In this document: positions 63,471-64,000 of the stretch, one piece after another
Numbering within the stretch: the stretch's first letter is position 1
Layout of the letters: each line of letters starts with the position of its first letter
Source of the DNA: AC-32 sp963746155
GTDB lineage: Bacteria; Actinomycetota; Thermoleophilia; Gaiellales; Gaiellaceae
Assembly (NCBI GenBank): GCA_963746155.1
Contig: CAVVAB010000001.1
Span: 372,001 to 436,000, forward strand
Length of the DNA stretch: 64,000 bases
Reading direction: 5' to 3'
Position numbers and translations under genes: made by a program
Notes under the pieces: model-generated
Databases searched by the model: none
Told to the model about the DNA's origin: nothing
What the model saw: only the letters and a program-made list of their open reading frames with translations

Positions 63471-64000
63471 ATGGACGACCGGACACCGAGCTGGGGCATC
63501 GAGCCGGTGCCCGAGCGCCTGCGCGTGCTCGGGTTCGTCGACCTCTTCCTGCTCTGGAGCAGCCTCTCGGTAAGCCTGCTCGTGATCGTCGCGGGGGCCG
63601 TGCTCGTCGACGGCGACTTCGGGCTCGGCCTCTCGCTCCAGTCGGCGCTCGTCGCGATCGTCGCGGCCGCCCTCGTCGGGAACCTGCTGCTCGGGATCGC
63701 GGGCGCGATCGGCGCCGATGCGCGCGTGCCGGGGATGGTCGTCCTCCGCGCGCCGCTCGGGCAGCGCGGCTCGTACCTGCCGACCTTCCTCAACGTCGTC
63801 CAGAACCTCGGCTGGTCGATCTTCGAGCTGCTGATCATCGCGACGGCGGCGGCCGCGCTCTCCGACCGGGTGCTCGGCTTCCACGCGCGCTGGCTCTGGA
63901 CGCTGCTCTTCGGCGGGATCTCGGTAGTGCTCGCGCTGCTCGGACCGATCGGGTTCGTGCGCCGCTACGTCCGCAAGTTCGCGATCTGGGTCGTGCTCGC
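63471..64000 (+). CDS. cytX: CytX-like hydroxymethylpyrimidine/NCS1 permease (partial)
   Basis: 176 residues visible; the gene runs off the right edge. The N-terminus MDDRTPSWGIEPVPERLRVL leads into transmembrane segments (FVDLFLLWSSLSVSLLVIVA and so on) of the nucleobase-cation-symporter-1 family, with FLNVVQNLGWSIFELLIIAT in the middle. The TPP riboswitch in front identifies it as a thiamine-related gene, most likely the HMP transporter CytX. Confidence 0.88.
   Translation, partial: MDDRTPSWGIEPVPERLRVLGFVDLFLLWSSLSVSLLVIVAGAVLVDGDFGLGLSLQSALVAIVAAALVGNLLLGIAGAIGADARVPGMVVLRAPLGQRGSYLPTFLNVVQNLGWSIFELLIIATAAAALSDRVLGFHARWLWTLLFGGISVVLALLGPIGFVRRYVRKFAIWVVL

Overview
This is a very GC-rich, gene-dense bacterial chromosome segment from a high-GC actinobacterium. 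The gene content, many GTG starts, GTGA/ATGA gene overlaps and leaderless-type promoters suggest the class Thermoleophilia (Gaiellales/Solirubrobacterales-like); this is an inference, since no rRNA or marker tree is available. Almost everything is ordinary chromosomal coding DNA. No tRNA, rRNA, prophage, CRISPR array or transposase was seen. About 23 apparent single-base frameshifts interrupt otherwise well-conserved genes, roughly 18 of them of the +1 type. This looks more like systematic sequence error than gene decay, so I annotate those genes as single CDSs with approximate junctions.

Layout. 1-6183: end of proC, 6-phosphogluconolactonase, an ArsR-like regulator, then a fatty-acid oxidation operon (thiolase, fused FadB-like enzyme, a duplicated-domain protein). 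6303-14421: SF2 helicase, DipZ-type thiol-disulfide protein, PAC2 protein, heme A synthase, archaeal-type phosphoglycerate mutase, a degenerate cupredoxin. 14524-16092: NMN adenylyltransferase and SelD. 16350-19644: a thioredoxin-like lipoprotein, an XRE-TPR regulator with a 44-residue exported peptide directly downstream, a structured RNA with its own strong promoter and terminator, and a MITE-like element. 19656-28684: TetR/MFS pair, acyl-CoA synthetase, HAD protein, SDR, NAD synthetase, a uracil-glycosylase/NUDIX fusion. 28688-37314: MacB-like ABC exporter, PLP enzyme, degenerate GGDEF protein, SIS-domain protein, thioesterase, M16 peptidase. 37324-46409: acetyl-CoA synthetase, Xaa-Pro peptidase, and a Pao/YagTSR-like molybdoenzyme operon with an amidohydrolase and a MobA/MocA-like transferase. 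46406-52933: two ECF sigma/zinc anti-sigma pairs, copper-chaperone-like protein, carboxylate-amine ligase, disulfide reductase, HtrA protease. 53053-61956: DUF1800-DUF1501-cupredoxin operon, then nitrilase - formate dehydrogenase beta - formate dehydrogenase alpha - BirA. 61953-64000: peptidase E, LysE exporter, and a TPP riboswitch driving a CytX-type permease.

Most notable points: (1) the formate dehydrogenase alpha gene has an in-frame TGA exactly at the catalytic selenocysteine position, followed by a SECIS-like hairpin and a run of unusual codons, and selD lies in the same window; (2) the XRE-TPR regulator plus short exported peptide has the architecture of an RRNPP-type peptide quorum-sensing pair; (3) next to it is an unassigned structured RNA and a 383-bp MITE with ~75-bp inverted ends; (4) a ~52-bp intergenic hairpin repeat occurs at two distant places, with a third structural relative; (5) a TANNNT box lies 6-8 nt before the start codon of at least 16 genes, indicating widespread leaderless transcription.
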